From Vanessa cardui (taxonomy: Eukaryota > Arthropoda > Insecta > Lepidoptera > Nymphalidae), in assembly GCF_905220365.1 (NCBI RefSeq), contig NC_061135.1, positions 141,501 through 205,500 on the forward strand: a DNA stretch of 64,000 nt, read 5' to 3'. The position numbers and the translations under genes are program-made. Positions 43,131-54,990 of the stretch are shown one piece after another. The first letter of the stretch is position 1. The number at the start of each line of letters is the position of its first letter. The notes below the pieces were generated by a model, which was not told where the DNA came from, did no database searches, and saw only the letters and a list, made by a program, of their open reading frames with translations.

Positions 43131-45959
43131 GCTTGTTAACGAAAACAATACATTCGTAGATAATGTCGAAATGTCGAGCTCTAACGGATAAAAATAAAAA
43201 ACATGCTATATATCCCGTAATTAACAACTTTAATAATAAAAATAACCACTTTCATTTAAAATCTTATAAAGATTAATTAATGTTTTAGCACCACCTATGT
43301 TGTACCACTTTGATTTTTATTTCCAAATAAATTAAAAGGTCCAAGGATCAATACGTATCAGAAACATTTATATGACACGATCACTAGTGAAGCTTTGGCG
43401 GCCTCGAAACTATGATAATCATTTACCGTTGGCGGAGCGATCACACAACACGCTTTCCCTCCCTTTGTGCTGGTGATTGTTTCCCTTCACAGCTCATCAA
43501 AGCTGTCAGAAATTCAATAGAAGTTCGCTCGATAAAAACAATGACTCGATATTTTCTTTGATCACCGACAAACGGATCTTAACGACTATAATCTTTGAAA
43601 TGAATGCCGGATTTCTATGATTCTGAAATGTCATCGTGAAATTTCAGCCATCCGATCGCAAAAAGGGGTCGGATTGATTTACTGAGATAAAATAACTCGA
43701 TCCGAATAATACTATAGCTTTTCCTCATTTTAGCAATTAACCAAAATGTAACGAGAGTTTATTATTATTCTTTAAAGTTAATAATGTACCAAGTTTAGCA
43801 CGATTTATGAAAAAGCATGCAGTAAAAAGATACGACATTTAAAATAAATTAATAAATTATAAAATAGTATTGAATGGTCATAGAAGAAACAATTATATGA
43901 ATGATTGAAGATTTTTCACAATAAATAGGCAAGTGTAACTCATCTATATTTAATAAATGTAACGTTCATTGAGAATTGAAATTGATTTTAATGTTTTCAA
44001 AAACCAATTTTAAAAACTAACAATCCATATTGAATTACTAACATAAGTACGAATATTATTTCCTATCCTATTTCCAAATTGCACTTATCAAAATCACAGT
44101 AATTTCCTAAAATGAAGGAATAAAAATATATTTTTTACGCTTCATGTATAAAGCAGGAAAATCTCAGCTCTGAATGATATCCATCATAAACTTGACGTAT
44201 CAATATATTTGTGAATCGCTAACGCAGTCGATATAAAAACACCCGACAGCATCAGGGTTGGCGCAAACATAACTTTATCGCGCTATAAAGCAGAGGCTCC
44301 GAATGGTATCGCGGGCGAGCTTATCGGGACCCGGGGGAGCGATCGGCGATCGTCCACATGAATATGTTATGGTGACAAAGCTGTAACGGAAGCCGTTTGA
44401 ACCTTCGACCCACTTCTAAAGACGAGATTTTTGAAGTATCAAATCGAAATTATATTTTATGCGAGCTGTATTACACGGACTTTCATAATGATATTTGAAA
44501 TATTATAACAAAAACCGCTACTCGTTTGTTTCAATCTTAAAACAAAGCCAAAAGTCCGATAAGTTCACATCCTTATTTCGAATCACTCGAGATCAGTGTC
44601 GTTAAAAATTCAGGAGACGCTCAACTACTAACTCCGGGGCGTCTCAACTTCACAACAAAGAAAGCAAAATCCGCAGAAATGGTTTTATTTCAATCTACGC
44701 TTTGAAAGCCGATAGTTTGGGTCTTCTAAATCACCAGCGGAGGGTCTGAATGCGAAATGTTTCGGGTAATAGTGGAGTAGCGGAGCGAGTACACGTTCTG
44801 CGAAGAAAGCCCTCGACCGCGCACTAAATAGGGTTATTCGAAACCCATTCCACTCCGCATATTAGTTTATCGCGTCCCTCGAAAGGGCTAATCCCATTCG
44901 AGCGCCGGTAAAGCAATTCTGTCGTCGCCTCAACTGCTCTTTCATAGTCCTTCAACTTCGATAAAGCTCAAAGTATTTCATAAGTGACGGTAAGCCTTGC
45001 TATTAATATTCGAACTATAAACGAATGCCTTTGTAATAGGCAATCACATTACTATACTAAATACAATTTAGCTGGATTATTTAAATACGCCGCTAACATC
45101 TTACATCAAATGCAAATTGGTTGTCTTAGGGGTAACGTATCACAGACATTGTTACCCAATGTACATAATATTTATATTACAAGATTCTATAATAATTTAT
45201 ATGACTATCGAGTATGTAATTCCATTTATTAAAATAAATTTCAATACTGAAAGTATTATTATAACTTAAAGTTATAAAGACACTGATTTAAATCGGCACA
45301 TTGAAAGAAAACATTACAATTTAATTTAGAACATATAAATTACTAGTTTTTTTTGTCGCAGCACAACTAATGCCCGTCTACTAATGTTCTCCGCAACGCC
45401 TCAGAGCTGATCTTCTTGTTTGTGGAGGATCCTCGCTAGCGATTACAATGTTAATCAAATAGAGTAGGTTTTCTCGAGGATTTAATGTTTTATTCAGGTT
45501 GCTATCTAAGCTCACTCGACTAATGTCCGTTTTAACCCGACCGTAAACTTTTGCTCGCGATTCAACGTGTTTGTTACCCGCGCTGCACATGACATTCGCC
45601 TTATTAATACAACCATCGGGATCCCGTCCGCTTTGAATTCCGTCGGCAGGATATAAATGCTAATTTTTTGAAAGAAATGATTTTATTACTATTGTATGAC
45701 TTTTATTCAATATTTAACAATGATGTGAGTGCACAAGTATACTATAAATAGAAATGTCTACTTTAAGAAACCTACCTCCGTTCTGTCAACTAAGTAAGAT
45801 CGGTCTGTGAAAGTTTATGGGTCCGATCTTATCTTTATTGTTGTGGAGGCTTTGACGGCCGCTCCGGCGGCTTCGAGCGCGATAAGAGATAACTCGTGGC
45901 CGACGGTCCGCTTTCAGGATTATAAGAGAAACTACCCTCACTGACACTCAAAAGTCGTA
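43131..45959. other. Unique, repeat-free DNA with several GC-rich blocks
   Basis: Together with the CpG island and right flank, this is the longest stretch without a recognised mobile element. GC-rich blocks lie at about 43390-43500, 44255-44400 (GATCGGCGATCG repeats), 44735-44940 and 45370-45660. The short ORFs are compositional. A TATAAATG sequence lies at about 45652. Lack of insertions next to a CpG island fits selective constraint, but this was not tested. Confidence 0.4.
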
Positions 45960-46530
45960 CACAGTCTTTATGTAAGCACAAAAAATCAGAAGTTGAAACT
46001 TACTTAGCTACACGAACACGAGCTTCAGAGGTTTAGCGACATCGCTTCACTATCAGCAGTCTGTCCGTGGGCCGCTTCCGTCTACGTCACGGTGGAACTC
46101 AAAACGTGTGCCGAACCGTAACTCTGTCTCCGCTCAGAGAGCGCGGAGGTGCGCGGGCGTCACGCCGCGCGCGCTTTTCGCTTTCCACATTGAGCACACA
46201 CTGCGACACAGACACGATCACGCGCGAGTCTTGGGAGGTAATTGTTGCGACGCCTCACGTGCGCTCTGCGCGGGCGGCCCGGGACACTGCCGCCGCTGCC
46301 GTCCTCCCCGCGGCGCGCGCACCCTCGCCGCCCGCCCGCCCCGCGCCGCCCGCCCGCGACGCGCGCACCCGAACAAACGATCGTCCCCGAGCCTGCGATC
46401 ATTTTTACATCTGCACTGTTGTGACATTGAAATTCAATTTTCCGGTGAGCCCGACCCGCGCTCCAGCTCGCTACGAGTTCCGGAATCGTTCCGCTGCCAC
46501 ACATAACCACGGGGCCCACGGACGGAAATC
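45960..46530 (-). promoter_or_regulatory. CpG-rich island, candidate promoter and 5' UTR exon
   Basis: 46230-46410 is extremely CG-rich (GCGGCGCGCGCACCCTCGCC and similar), unlike anything else in the window. On the minus strand a consensus 5' splice site, AGCTAA|GTAAGTTT, lies at its left edge (GT at 46003-46002), so a transcript starting in the island and running leftwards would end a non-coding exon at 46004. On the plus strand TTCCG|GTGAGC at about 46443 is a weaker donor. Open frames on both strands (plus 46067-46627, minus 46160-46519) are Arg/Ala/Pro-rich by-products of composition. Strand and link to the exon at 65-148 are inference. Confidence 0.45.
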
Positions 46531-47920
46531 ACAGATTTCGTCTCGAAAATTGACGAAATTGAAAAGCAATCCGGTCAAATGCCGGGCCAATTCCATGCCC
46601 TTTATAGATTCTTTCAACTCGAGTTAACAATTTGCACCCACATAATAACACAATTACCTGGCCACGGTGAATAGCGGCCGAGTTATCGTCGTTTTATGTT
46701 TAAGCGATAATTTTATAAATAAGCGCAACTGTGTCAGTGGCGGCGCCTTTATTAGAGAAGCGCCGGGGAGCAGGCTCACTAATCTGGCTCCGCGGTTCGC
46801 TGCCGGTTACCCTTACAAATCGCTACGCTTCGGAATTTAATTTCGCGCATTTCTTTTACGCTATTGGATATTGTAAGGATTTGGGATTCCATTTGTGTAA
46901 GGCAGTGCTGATACGCAATTTCTTGTCTAAATCTTGAATCTGAAATTTAGAGCGTGTTTATACGAGATGAAGACGACTCGTTCCAGTCCCGTCGGAATGT
47001 GATCTACCCTCGCGCCCATTACGGGAAAGTCGGAGGGCCAAGAAGGGTAATCTAGTTTGCAATTAATGCCCTCACAAGTATTCGCAGTCTTAACAAGTTT
47101 CCCCGGGTCGGGTGAGGCCGGGGCACATTTAATAAATCGGCGCCTTTATTTACGCTAACTGTCACGTTTCACCGTAATTTCGTTACAGCGAAGAAGATAA
47201 TTCAATATTCGCAGCGCCGGTACGAGGCACTTGTTATTGATAAATTCTTATACTTGTTATTTGATTTCAACTTGATAATTCGAACTGAAGTTGAACCGAA
47301 TTTAATAAATAATCCATCACAAAGGATTAATCACATCAGCGAGATCGGCGCGGATTAACGAGTAAAACCGCTTCATTTGCACCACTCGCCTGACATCTGG
47401 AACCGACTCCGATCATCGGGAACCACTTCCTCCTTCACTCCCCCCACCCTTCGTCCTCGGCGTCCCTTTTCAAGGAGAATACTTTAAAAAACAATCCGAC
47501 AACAATTGTAACTTCGCGCGAGTTTGAGTTCCGAGGAAATCACGCTTTTTCTTTTATTGGTCAATTTGTTAGTGGAATATTTTGTGATCCCCTTTGTTCT
47601 TTTAAGAGCTGATGTCGCGACGGTTAATTCGGAACTAAATTACCAACAACACTGAAGACCTCGGAGTACACAGTGTTTCTAATCTAATCGTTTAAGTTTT
47701 AATTGAACGCTTAATTTATAATCTGAAATCAAATGACCATTAAAGAGTATTTGACCAATAAATATTATTTGTTATTAAGTAGTAAAATACTAGATGAAAA
47801 TGTATGTAAATTGAAACTTAAGAAAATCTATTGTTGTATTTTACACTAAAAAACTCTATAAGGTATTTTTAATGTACAAGATATTGACATTATTTGACAA
47901 ACAATTTTATGAACTTTATG
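46531..47920. other. Unique, repeat-free DNA flanking the CpG island
   Basis: Continues the repeat-poor zone. GC-richer patches lie at about 46735-46830, 46970-47170 and 47390-47470. A short TATAAAA is present on the minus strand near 46710, roughly upstream of the island in the minus direction. No coding feature recognised. Confidence 0.35.
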
Positions 47921-48221
47921 TGTGAATATGTTTTGGGACTTGTGGCGCCGTGGCTGGCGCGAGCATGGTGTAATCTGGAGGTCATTCCTATTTCCTATAT
48001 TTATAAATTGTTTCACTGAATACGTATATTATTTTGTTTACAAATATACTCCCAAATGTCATTGGCCTTTAAACATGGCGTACCATGAAGGCGGTTTGCT
48101 CACATATCAATTGAATAGGCTTTTCATTTTCTACAGGAATAGTAGCAATGGCCCTGTTTAGTTATAGACTCACTAGTATTCCTATGTACCCCTGGTTTTA
48201 AGCTTGAAGCTTATATTTGTA

Positions 48222-48312
48222 GTGAGGACGTCAATAGCCCAAGGGGCCAGGATCAATCCTCCGACTTTTTAGATCGCTAGTCGGCCTAAGGCCATTGTGC
48301 TATTGACGCTTA
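48222..48312. repeat. Two-level hairpin repeat (CGTCAATAGCCCAAGGGGCC)
   Basis: Outer arms ACGTCAATAGCCCAAGGGGCC-like (48228-48248) and AAGGCCATTGTGCTATTGACGC-like (48288-48309) pair imperfectly. Inside them CCGAC (48261-48265) pairs with GTCGG (48280-48284). The sequence resembles a known type of small dispersed foldback in butterflies. No ORF. Confidence 0.6.
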
Positions 48313-48554
48313 TATAATTATTTATTTCGATTATTAATGTATTATTTTTTGGCGTGTGTTATCAGTGCGAGTTTTATCTGCGCCTAAGAAACGAGGAATG
48401 AGGTTGGCTGGTAGAGAATATTTGTAGCATTTAATTCTGATTCAAGTTTGGACAGCATATACTTTGATTCGTATAATATAGTTTTACACAGACTAATTGA
48501 AACGACAAGCACATTTTTTTTATAACTGCTTCATTCCTTTTTTCAATATTGGTG

Positions 48555-48740
48555 AATAACCCATTGCCACCTTATGGTAAGCGGTCACCACCACTGATAG
48601 ACATGTTAATTGTTAAAGGCTAACTACATATTTTATACATCGCCAATGCCCCGCTAACTTTGAGAACTAAGAACTTGTCCCTTTTGAACTACCCTAGGCT
48701 TGAACAAGATCTTAACTTTATCAAGCAATGTGATCTTCGT
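48555..48740 (-). mobile_element. Repeat R, 3' half, degraded
   Basis: CCCATTGCCACCTTATGGTA, AGCGGTCACCACCACTGATA, ACATCGCCAATGCCCCGCTA and TGAGAACTAAGAACTTGTCC correspond to the minus-oriented block that in plus reads TAGTTCCCAAGGTTGG ... GACCACTTACCATTAGGTGG. Confidence 0.65.
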
Positions 48741-51700
48741 AAAAAGTAATTATCGTATATATAAATACATAAAAATGATGATTATGATAATTTTATAAAA
48801 GTAAGAGTGGTAGTACATATGCAAAAGTAGGAAGTCTGGCCAGGATATCGATTGCGCAACATGCTTTTATATTATTTAATAATTATACATATGTCAGTCT
48901 ATTTAACTCTCAAGGAGCTATAAATGTATTTAATTGTTATCTGTCTCATTGTTATTTGGCTCAACATAAAGTTTTTTTTTTTTGATAAATTTTAGGGCTT
49001 GTGTAGTATGCTCTGTGCTCTCTTATAAATCAATAATTATTATGACAACAAAAATGTTTGTGGTATTTATTTTCACGCAGACAAATTTCCAAGAGGATTA
49101 TACACAAAGTTAATGTTAACAAATACCATGAACATTCGTTGGAGAGACTGCTTTCGACGAAACTTGTTGAAACAAGCCTTACAACTTAACACGTCTTGAC
49201 TAAACTTCTCTTGTACTGGTCTATTTATAACAAATATACTGAATACATTGCAACTTTATTTTATTTCAAAAACAATTATAAATACCTCCTATTGCAAACA
49301 TGGCATATTAGATATAGACATATTGTGACGCTACTACGAAAATTAAATGAAAAATATATTGTTAATTACTGATGACTGATGACGGTGGTATGACGCTCGT
49401 GTGATGTGTAACAAAAGAAAAATATTTATTGAACTAATTTATACTGAAAGAAATACAATTAAAAATTATAGTCAATAAATAAAAATATAGAATCGCTATT
49501 AAAAGTAAACATATTTCTATATATATAAATCTTCTGTATTTGTAATTAACTCTACATAAGCAGTTTAATAGATATCGATGTATTTTTTCGTGTATTCTGT
49601 GGCTCCCTGAATGCTTTAGACTTTCATTATATTTTATTTTCAGTAGGACAACCAACAGTATGCAATAGCACTTGAAAAAAATACACTTTAATATTATCTT
49701 GGCAAATTTACTATTTACAGGTAATTTCATCATGCAATATCTCATAGGACTATATGTGTTAAAAATATAAATTGTATACAGTTGACCCAGTAATGCCTCA
49801 CCTTTAGATATCCTGCGCCGCCACGCAGAACGTACCAGCACGTCAATTATTTGGTAACGTGCAACGTAATACCGTTGTGTTTCGGTGTGAAGAGCCCGTA
49901 TTATTTCACGCGCAAACCTTATGTGGTGATTTAAAAGAGTTATACAATACTTTTATTACTAACTATCGCTAGCTTTAATGCGTTTTTAATATAAGTGTTA
50001 GCATATTTTTTTTAATATGATCATATTTTATTGTTTTAATGTTAAAGTATTATCAGCATAAATAATTCGATTTAAATAGTTGTTACAATTTACGTTGATT
50101 GTCAACATCCAGTTTTGACTAAACTAAATTGTTTTTTTTTAAATAAATCAAAACCGGATGTTGCTACAGTCGGAGGAGGGGCGTGTAAACATTAAATACT
50201 AGGAGTAAGCCTAGAAATGGTCATTCTTACTTTAATCGTCGAATTGGAAGGATCGAGAAAAATAATCAATCTTGTATCAGTTTTGATTGTGAACCACTTC
50301 AGGAGAGATAAAGTATTGATTGTGAGGAAAGTTTTTGTATTATTCCAACAAGAATAATGATAAACAGTTTGGTGAGCATTTCAATACACGTGACTAAATG
50401 TTATGGAATGTGTCGTATAAAACTCTTGTAATAATTAGACAATGATGATATTGAAGAAATCAAATCGTAAAATGCGATTGTTTAGTAATAATAATTTTGT
50501 GGTGACAAGACTGATTGGTGTGTAGAAAAGTCGACATTTGCAGGAATAATGGATATCTTTATTTCGATGCGTTGTGTATTTTTATTGGTTACAATAATGT
50601 GCGTTATTTGCCGATGTGATATAGGTCATTTTATTTTGATGCGTTGTATATTTATATTGGTTACAAAAATGTGTCATTATTGAATTTTCTGATTTAGTGT
50701 TAGTGTTATCTACAATCACAAAACTCGTTGTCCATTTGTGTTTCGACATATGCACGACCTACGCGCCTTTAATTTCTTAAAAACATTTTAAAAATAAGAT
50801 TCACTCGACATTTAGAAGTCTGAGAAATATTTTCACCAATGTCCAATTGTCTATGTCTCCGAAAATCTCTAGGGGTTTTATGATAATTCGAATTATCAAA
50901 TCATCCCGCGATACTTATAATGACAAGTATACGTATATTCTCGCTTGAGAGCGCGTGCCAGTCGCGCGCAAAATATTTAATAACTTAATATCTGAATGTT
51001 GTGTTTGTCGTCGCTCTCACTACATATTAATCACAAACTTTAGTAATTTATTGGCATCGCGAAAGAATTCATCTCTCGCTAGAGTCACCTTAAATGTTCC
51101 ACCGCTGGGCTGTTGTCTTTAAGGAAAAACAACGTAACATAATGATTTAATTTATGAAAAAATGTTCTGATTTTTATATTTGGATACGAACAAACCCAGT
51201 GCACTCAGTTAGTATTTAAATACGGCAAGGAAATTAATTATGCTGGCAGCTGATAAGCTTGAATACGTTAACTTACTTTTGACGTTTTTCTGATAACTTG
51301 TCTGGAGTGGGAAGGAATTATGATTTTATTTTCGTACTTACTAGAGGACAAGACCCGGCGTTGCTTATTCTGGTAATAATTTTCACAAAGAAAAGTCTTG
51401 TTCTATTATTGTAATATTTTTAAATGTGCAAGTTGATGTTAATTTATAATTGACTGTCAGAGACAAACTTGTTTTTAACAAGAGGAAAGGTAGCATAATA
51501 GTAAGTTTTGTAACATATACATAAATAAAAAGATACCGTTCAAAAGATTATTCAGATAGTGGGTCACTTAGACTTGCGAAGTCGGAACAAGTAATGAACT
51601 AAAATATGCACAAGTGTTTATTTATTCAGCGAAACATTTAGCTACAGTTAAGTCCTTTACATGATTAAATGTAATTAAAATAAAATCAGATTTCTTTGGT

Positions 51701-52277
51701 TACATTTTAATTAATAACATCCATTCAGAGCCATTATTAAAATTGCGTTTTACTTTTCGTGCATGTTAACAGTTAAATCGAGTTAATTTAAAGTTTTCTA
51801 AATATACATTTTTCTATTGTATTTGTGTGCAAGCGTTGACAATCTGACAAGCCTCACACGCAGGGCGCTTAGCGAGTGTTGACAAATCTATAAATAAATT
51901 GAAAGACGTGTCAAATAGGTCGTTACCCTAAGATTGCGGCGCAAAGGTGGCCTGTACCATATTGCGCATTTCAAAAGATCCGCCGCGTACGACGTGTTAT
52001 CATGCGTTTGTGTACGAGTGCTATCTGTTTTTAGGTTATGATTCGAAAACGATAAAACTATCAATAGGATCATATTTTTTGAGTTATAAGAACGACCGTT
52101 TAAGGCTATCACGATGTACCTACACTTCATTTTAATATATTGTTTCTGCATTCAAAAAAATCTATAGAATAACACGAATCATTTAAAGTTCTAAATATTT
52201 TTGAAGCTTTAGTATTCGATAATTTTGTATCATAATCGTCATTAGCGTAATTTAATACTTCACATGAAATCACGTTA
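48741..52277. other. Unique AT-rich DNA
   Basis: About 3.5 kb with little to call. A 135-codon minus-strand ORF at 49434-49841 becomes AT-driven and hydrophobic (Ile, Leu, Tyr, Lys) after its first 20 residues, with no domain. An imperfect hairpin lies at 50103-50163. A short GACAAGACCCGGCGTTGC fragment at about 51348-51366 recalls a common lepidopteran repeat end. 50945-50980 and 51850-51975 are slightly GC-richer. Confidence 0.3.
50103..50163. repeat. Imperfect 16-bp inverted repeat
   Basis: CAACATCCAGTTTTGA at 50103-50118 pairs with 50148-50163 at 15 of 16 positions, with a 29-nt AT-rich loop. May be the relic of a very small TIR element. Confidence 0.6.
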
Positions 52278-52285
52278 AGTGGGAG
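52278..52285. repeat. 8-bp target-site duplication, left
   Basis: AGTGGGAG, identical to 52975-52982 on the other side of the MITE. Confidence 0.9.
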
Positions 52286-52974
52286 CAGTGTTGGGCATTA
52301 ATCAAGTAATTGTCAATTATCTTATTAATTGACTAAAAAATAATTGCAATTAAATTAATTACAATTAAATTAATCGCAATTACACTTTTAATTGCACCTT
52401 GCAATTAAATTAATTTGATTAACGTATGTCAATTGCAGCTTACAATTAAAATAATTGCAATTAACTTTTTTAATTGTTTTTTAAAACAATTAAAACTAAC
52501 AATTAACTTTATATATCAAAATGAAATTAGTAAAGATTTAGGAAAATTAAGCTATAAGTATTAGACTTCATACGAATAAAAATGTGGTCAAAGGCTCTAA
52601 GTATTAAGCTTATTTTTTCTAAATCTCTCTTTCCACAGAAAAAAATGTTTATTTTTATATTATATAATATAAAGTTGCATTGATAAATATTTCTTCAGCG
52701 TAGGTATGAAACAAAAACATTTCAAGTCGTCGTCTTCGTTCAAGTCTTTATATTATACAGCAGTATTTTTAATTGTTATTTTTAATTAAAATTAACAAAA
52801 CAATTAAAATTTATTAATTGTTAATTGTTACTAATACAGTTAACAATTAAATAATTGTTAGTTGTGATTTTCCACAATTACAATTGATTAATTGTTAACT
52901 GTAGTAGTAACAATTAACAATTAATTAATTGTTAATCTTCAATTGTTCCTGCAATTAAAATTTGCCCAACACTG
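52286..52974. mobile_element. hAT-type MITE with perfect 8-bp target duplication
   Basis: A 689-bp non-coding element starts CAGTGTTGGGCA and ends with the complement TGCCCAACACTG. AGTGGGAG lies directly on each side (52278-52285 and 52975-52982). An 8-bp duplication and CAGTGTTGGGCA-like ends are typical of the hAT superfamily. Both flanks of the interior (about 52298-52510 and 52765-52965) are built almost wholly from variants of CAATTAATTG and AATTGTTAA, which are self-complementary. A unique-looking core of about 250 bp lies between. No transposase is present, so movement would have required an element elsewhere. Confidence 0.9.
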
Positions 52975-52982
52975 AGTGGGAG
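52975..52982. repeat. 8-bp target-site duplication, right
   Basis: AGTGGGAG, identical to 52278-52285. Confidence 0.9.
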
Positions 52983-53944
52983 GTTGTACCGCGACGGTTA
53001 TCGTAACGTATCATTAATTGACAGTCGCTAAAATTAAACCCGACAAAGACATTCCGCGCCGTTTAAACAATCAGAAAGCAATTCCGTCATTTGTGTGGCA
53101 CAATTAATGAATCATATCAAGAGACCTAATTTAATATTACATAATGGAGTTCCTTATCAATTTCCGAAGTTAACGTCAGGGGCACAATACCGCGTCTTTC
53201 GAATAGACCTAGTGTATGAATGAGTAATGGGCGAACCAATTATTAAGACGCTGGGAACTTAAATTAACCGGATCGACGCAGGCGGGAGTCGACCGGAGTG
53301 AATGGAGCCATCGGCTGAGGAGCGCGCGACAGCCGGGAAGGAGTCCGGAGCCTCGCGACCGCAGGACGCGATTGCGCTGCCATTGTCATTCAAATCAAAG
53401 CAGACCCTCCAAAGTCTCCATCGAGCAAAAACTTGTGCGTTCTGGTTAGACGTGGAGTAATTGTCATTATTGTACGTGTAGTTGGGATTTTTGAATCGAA
53501 GCTCACAACGTTACATTGTCAACGAAGTCTCTTAATGACAAATGTAAAGATTTATTTCATTAATAGCGTTATAGGCGTATGTGTATAATCTCTGCATTGG
53601 TTTTATTCAAGCGATCTTCAGTTCGTATGCACACACAGCAAGCCGATACTTTTTATTCAAAATTCCAAAGTTATTATGTCACTTCAGATTTGGGCCTATC
53701 CAGTTCCTGTAGTGACCTTTTGTTTAACTTTTTGTGTAACTTTATTGGTGTTTCGTTGGAACGTTCTAAAAGCTGTTACCTCAAGCTGGAAAATGTCGTA
53801 AATTCCTCATAGGGACCGCTTAACGCAGACTTCAATTATCTGTAAGTAATCTAATATAAACATTTCTAAGCTAAAACTGAGGTCGCCTCATGTTACGAGA
53901 ACCTTTGCCCAAAGATCATAAAAAAATAACCATCGTATATCCCT
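52983..53944. other. Unique DNA with GC-rich block at about 53270-53400
   Basis: No repeat recognised. The block contains GGCGGGAGTCGACCGGAGTG and GAGGAGCGCGCGACAGCCGG and is bordered by AT-rich sequence with ATTAATT motifs. If the CpG island at 46 kb is the promoter, this lies about 7 kb upstream. Candidate regulatory element by composition only. Confidence 0.35.
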
Positions 53945-54040
53945 AATGCATCATCAACCTTAAGAATTAAGTTGTTACGTTGCCTGTAGTTATACTGGCT
54001 CACTCTCCATTTAAAGCAGAATATAATTAATAAGTTAAAT
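53945..54040 (-). mobile_element. Repeat R fragment
   Basis: CATCATCAACCTTAAGAATT, TTGCCTGTAGTTATACTGGC and TCACTCTCCATTTAAAGCAG, minus-oriented repeat R order with decay. Confidence 0.55.
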
Positions 54041-54199
54041 TGCACTTTTTGATCCACCTATAAATACATATTAAGACGCCAATAAAAACTATTACCCCAA
54101 TTATAGAAAAGTGCAATCTTTAAATATTAAATTGCGTATGTATTTAACGCAGTACGCCTTCAACTTACATTTTATTAAACAATAAAAGCTAAACAGCAA

Positions 54200-54358
54200 A
54201 TACAACTTATAACACAGAAACAAGAATTAACAAGAACACTTATATTTACTGTAAATAAATTTTTAACCTTTTAAATTTTGCTTTCCTGAGACTTATATAT
54301 TTGTATCTGTACTGTATCTGGCAAATTTTAATAAACTGTTAAATAAATAAATAAATTA
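54200..54358 (+). mobile_element. Possible retroposon 3' end with AAAT tail
   Basis: TTTTAATAAACTGTTAAATA followed by AATAAATAAATTA looks like a polyadenylation-type sequence plus a tetranucleotide tail. No conserved body was recognised, so this is tentative. Confidence 0.3.
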
Positions 54359-54832
54359 CATTTGAAAAAAGTTTAAGCTTTTTACTCTTCGAATCGAATT
54401 CTCATTTAGATTAAAATAAAATTTTGATTTGTATGCTTGTTTGTCTGTTTCATCTAAGTGTCGTGGAGTGCTGAATAGGGCTTCGCCCTGAACAGTGATT
54501 TCTGCTGTTGACACATTCAGACGGAGACGGCGTTCTAATTTCCAATGAATTACTGAGGTCTTATTAAGTCAATTTACGGTGTTATTCCTTCGGTTCGGCG
54601 CTCCAGCTAACGCCATTTATGTAAATTGCTTGCGGCTCAATTTGCTTACAACATAATAACATTGAATTAAACCTGATGTATTGCGCGACGATTCTCTACA
54701 AATACAGTTCAATAATCGAATACCTATAATTCTTGTTTAACTTAATTACTTTATATTTAATTAAGCAAGCTTGTGTGTTTTCAAAAATAAAAACCCTGTT
54801 GAATTGAAACATTACATTTTAATATTAATCTT
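54359..54832. other. Unique DNA
   Basis: No gene or repeat recognised; 54470-54620 is modestly GC-richer. Confidence 0.3.
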
Positions 54833-54990
54833 GAGGAGGATCGGAGTTTATTCCACCATGCCGCTACAAAGTTGTTTGGTGAATACATGAATAAATGTGA
54901 TGCGTGCAGGTTTCCTCACAATATTTTCCTTCGTCACTATGCATGAACTAAAGCAGATTGAGAATCGGTGGTAGTGGCCTTATTTTATCT
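54833..54990 (-). mobile_element. SINE-A middle fragment, degraded
   Basis: TTATTCCACCATGCCGCTAC, TGTTTGGTGAATACATGAAT and GCGTGCAGGTTTCCTCACAA followed by TATTTTCCTTCGTCACTATG keep SINE-A order in minus orientation with many changes. Confidence 0.6.

Larger units (their letters stand above)
149..46003 (-). other. Putative giant first intron of the minus-strand gene
   Basis: This interval runs from the 3' splice site next to the signal-peptide exon (CAG at 151-149) to a consensus 5' splice site, GTAAGT read on the minus strand at 46003-45998, at the edge of a CpG-rich block. No convincing coding exon was found inside; the ORFs present are short and lack protein-family features, apart from transposon remnants. 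Long first introns are common in arthropod developmental genes. The link between the two ends is inference. The CpG block could belong to another gene, and the 84-bp exon could have a nearer 5' exon that I did not recognise. Confidence 0.25.

Noticed and set aside
46160..46519. 119-codon minus-strand ORF over the CpG island
   Set aside because: Same compositional cause; repetitive Gly/Arg product without family features.
46067..46627. 186-codon plus-strand ORF
   Set aside because: Lies in the CpG island, where other frames and the other strand are also open. The Arg/Ala/Pro-rich product reflects base composition and shows no domain.
49434..49841. 135-codon minus-strand ORF
   Set aside because: Apart from the first 20 or so residues it is an Ile/Leu/Tyr/Lys-rich product of AT-rich DNA. 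No domain, no splice context.
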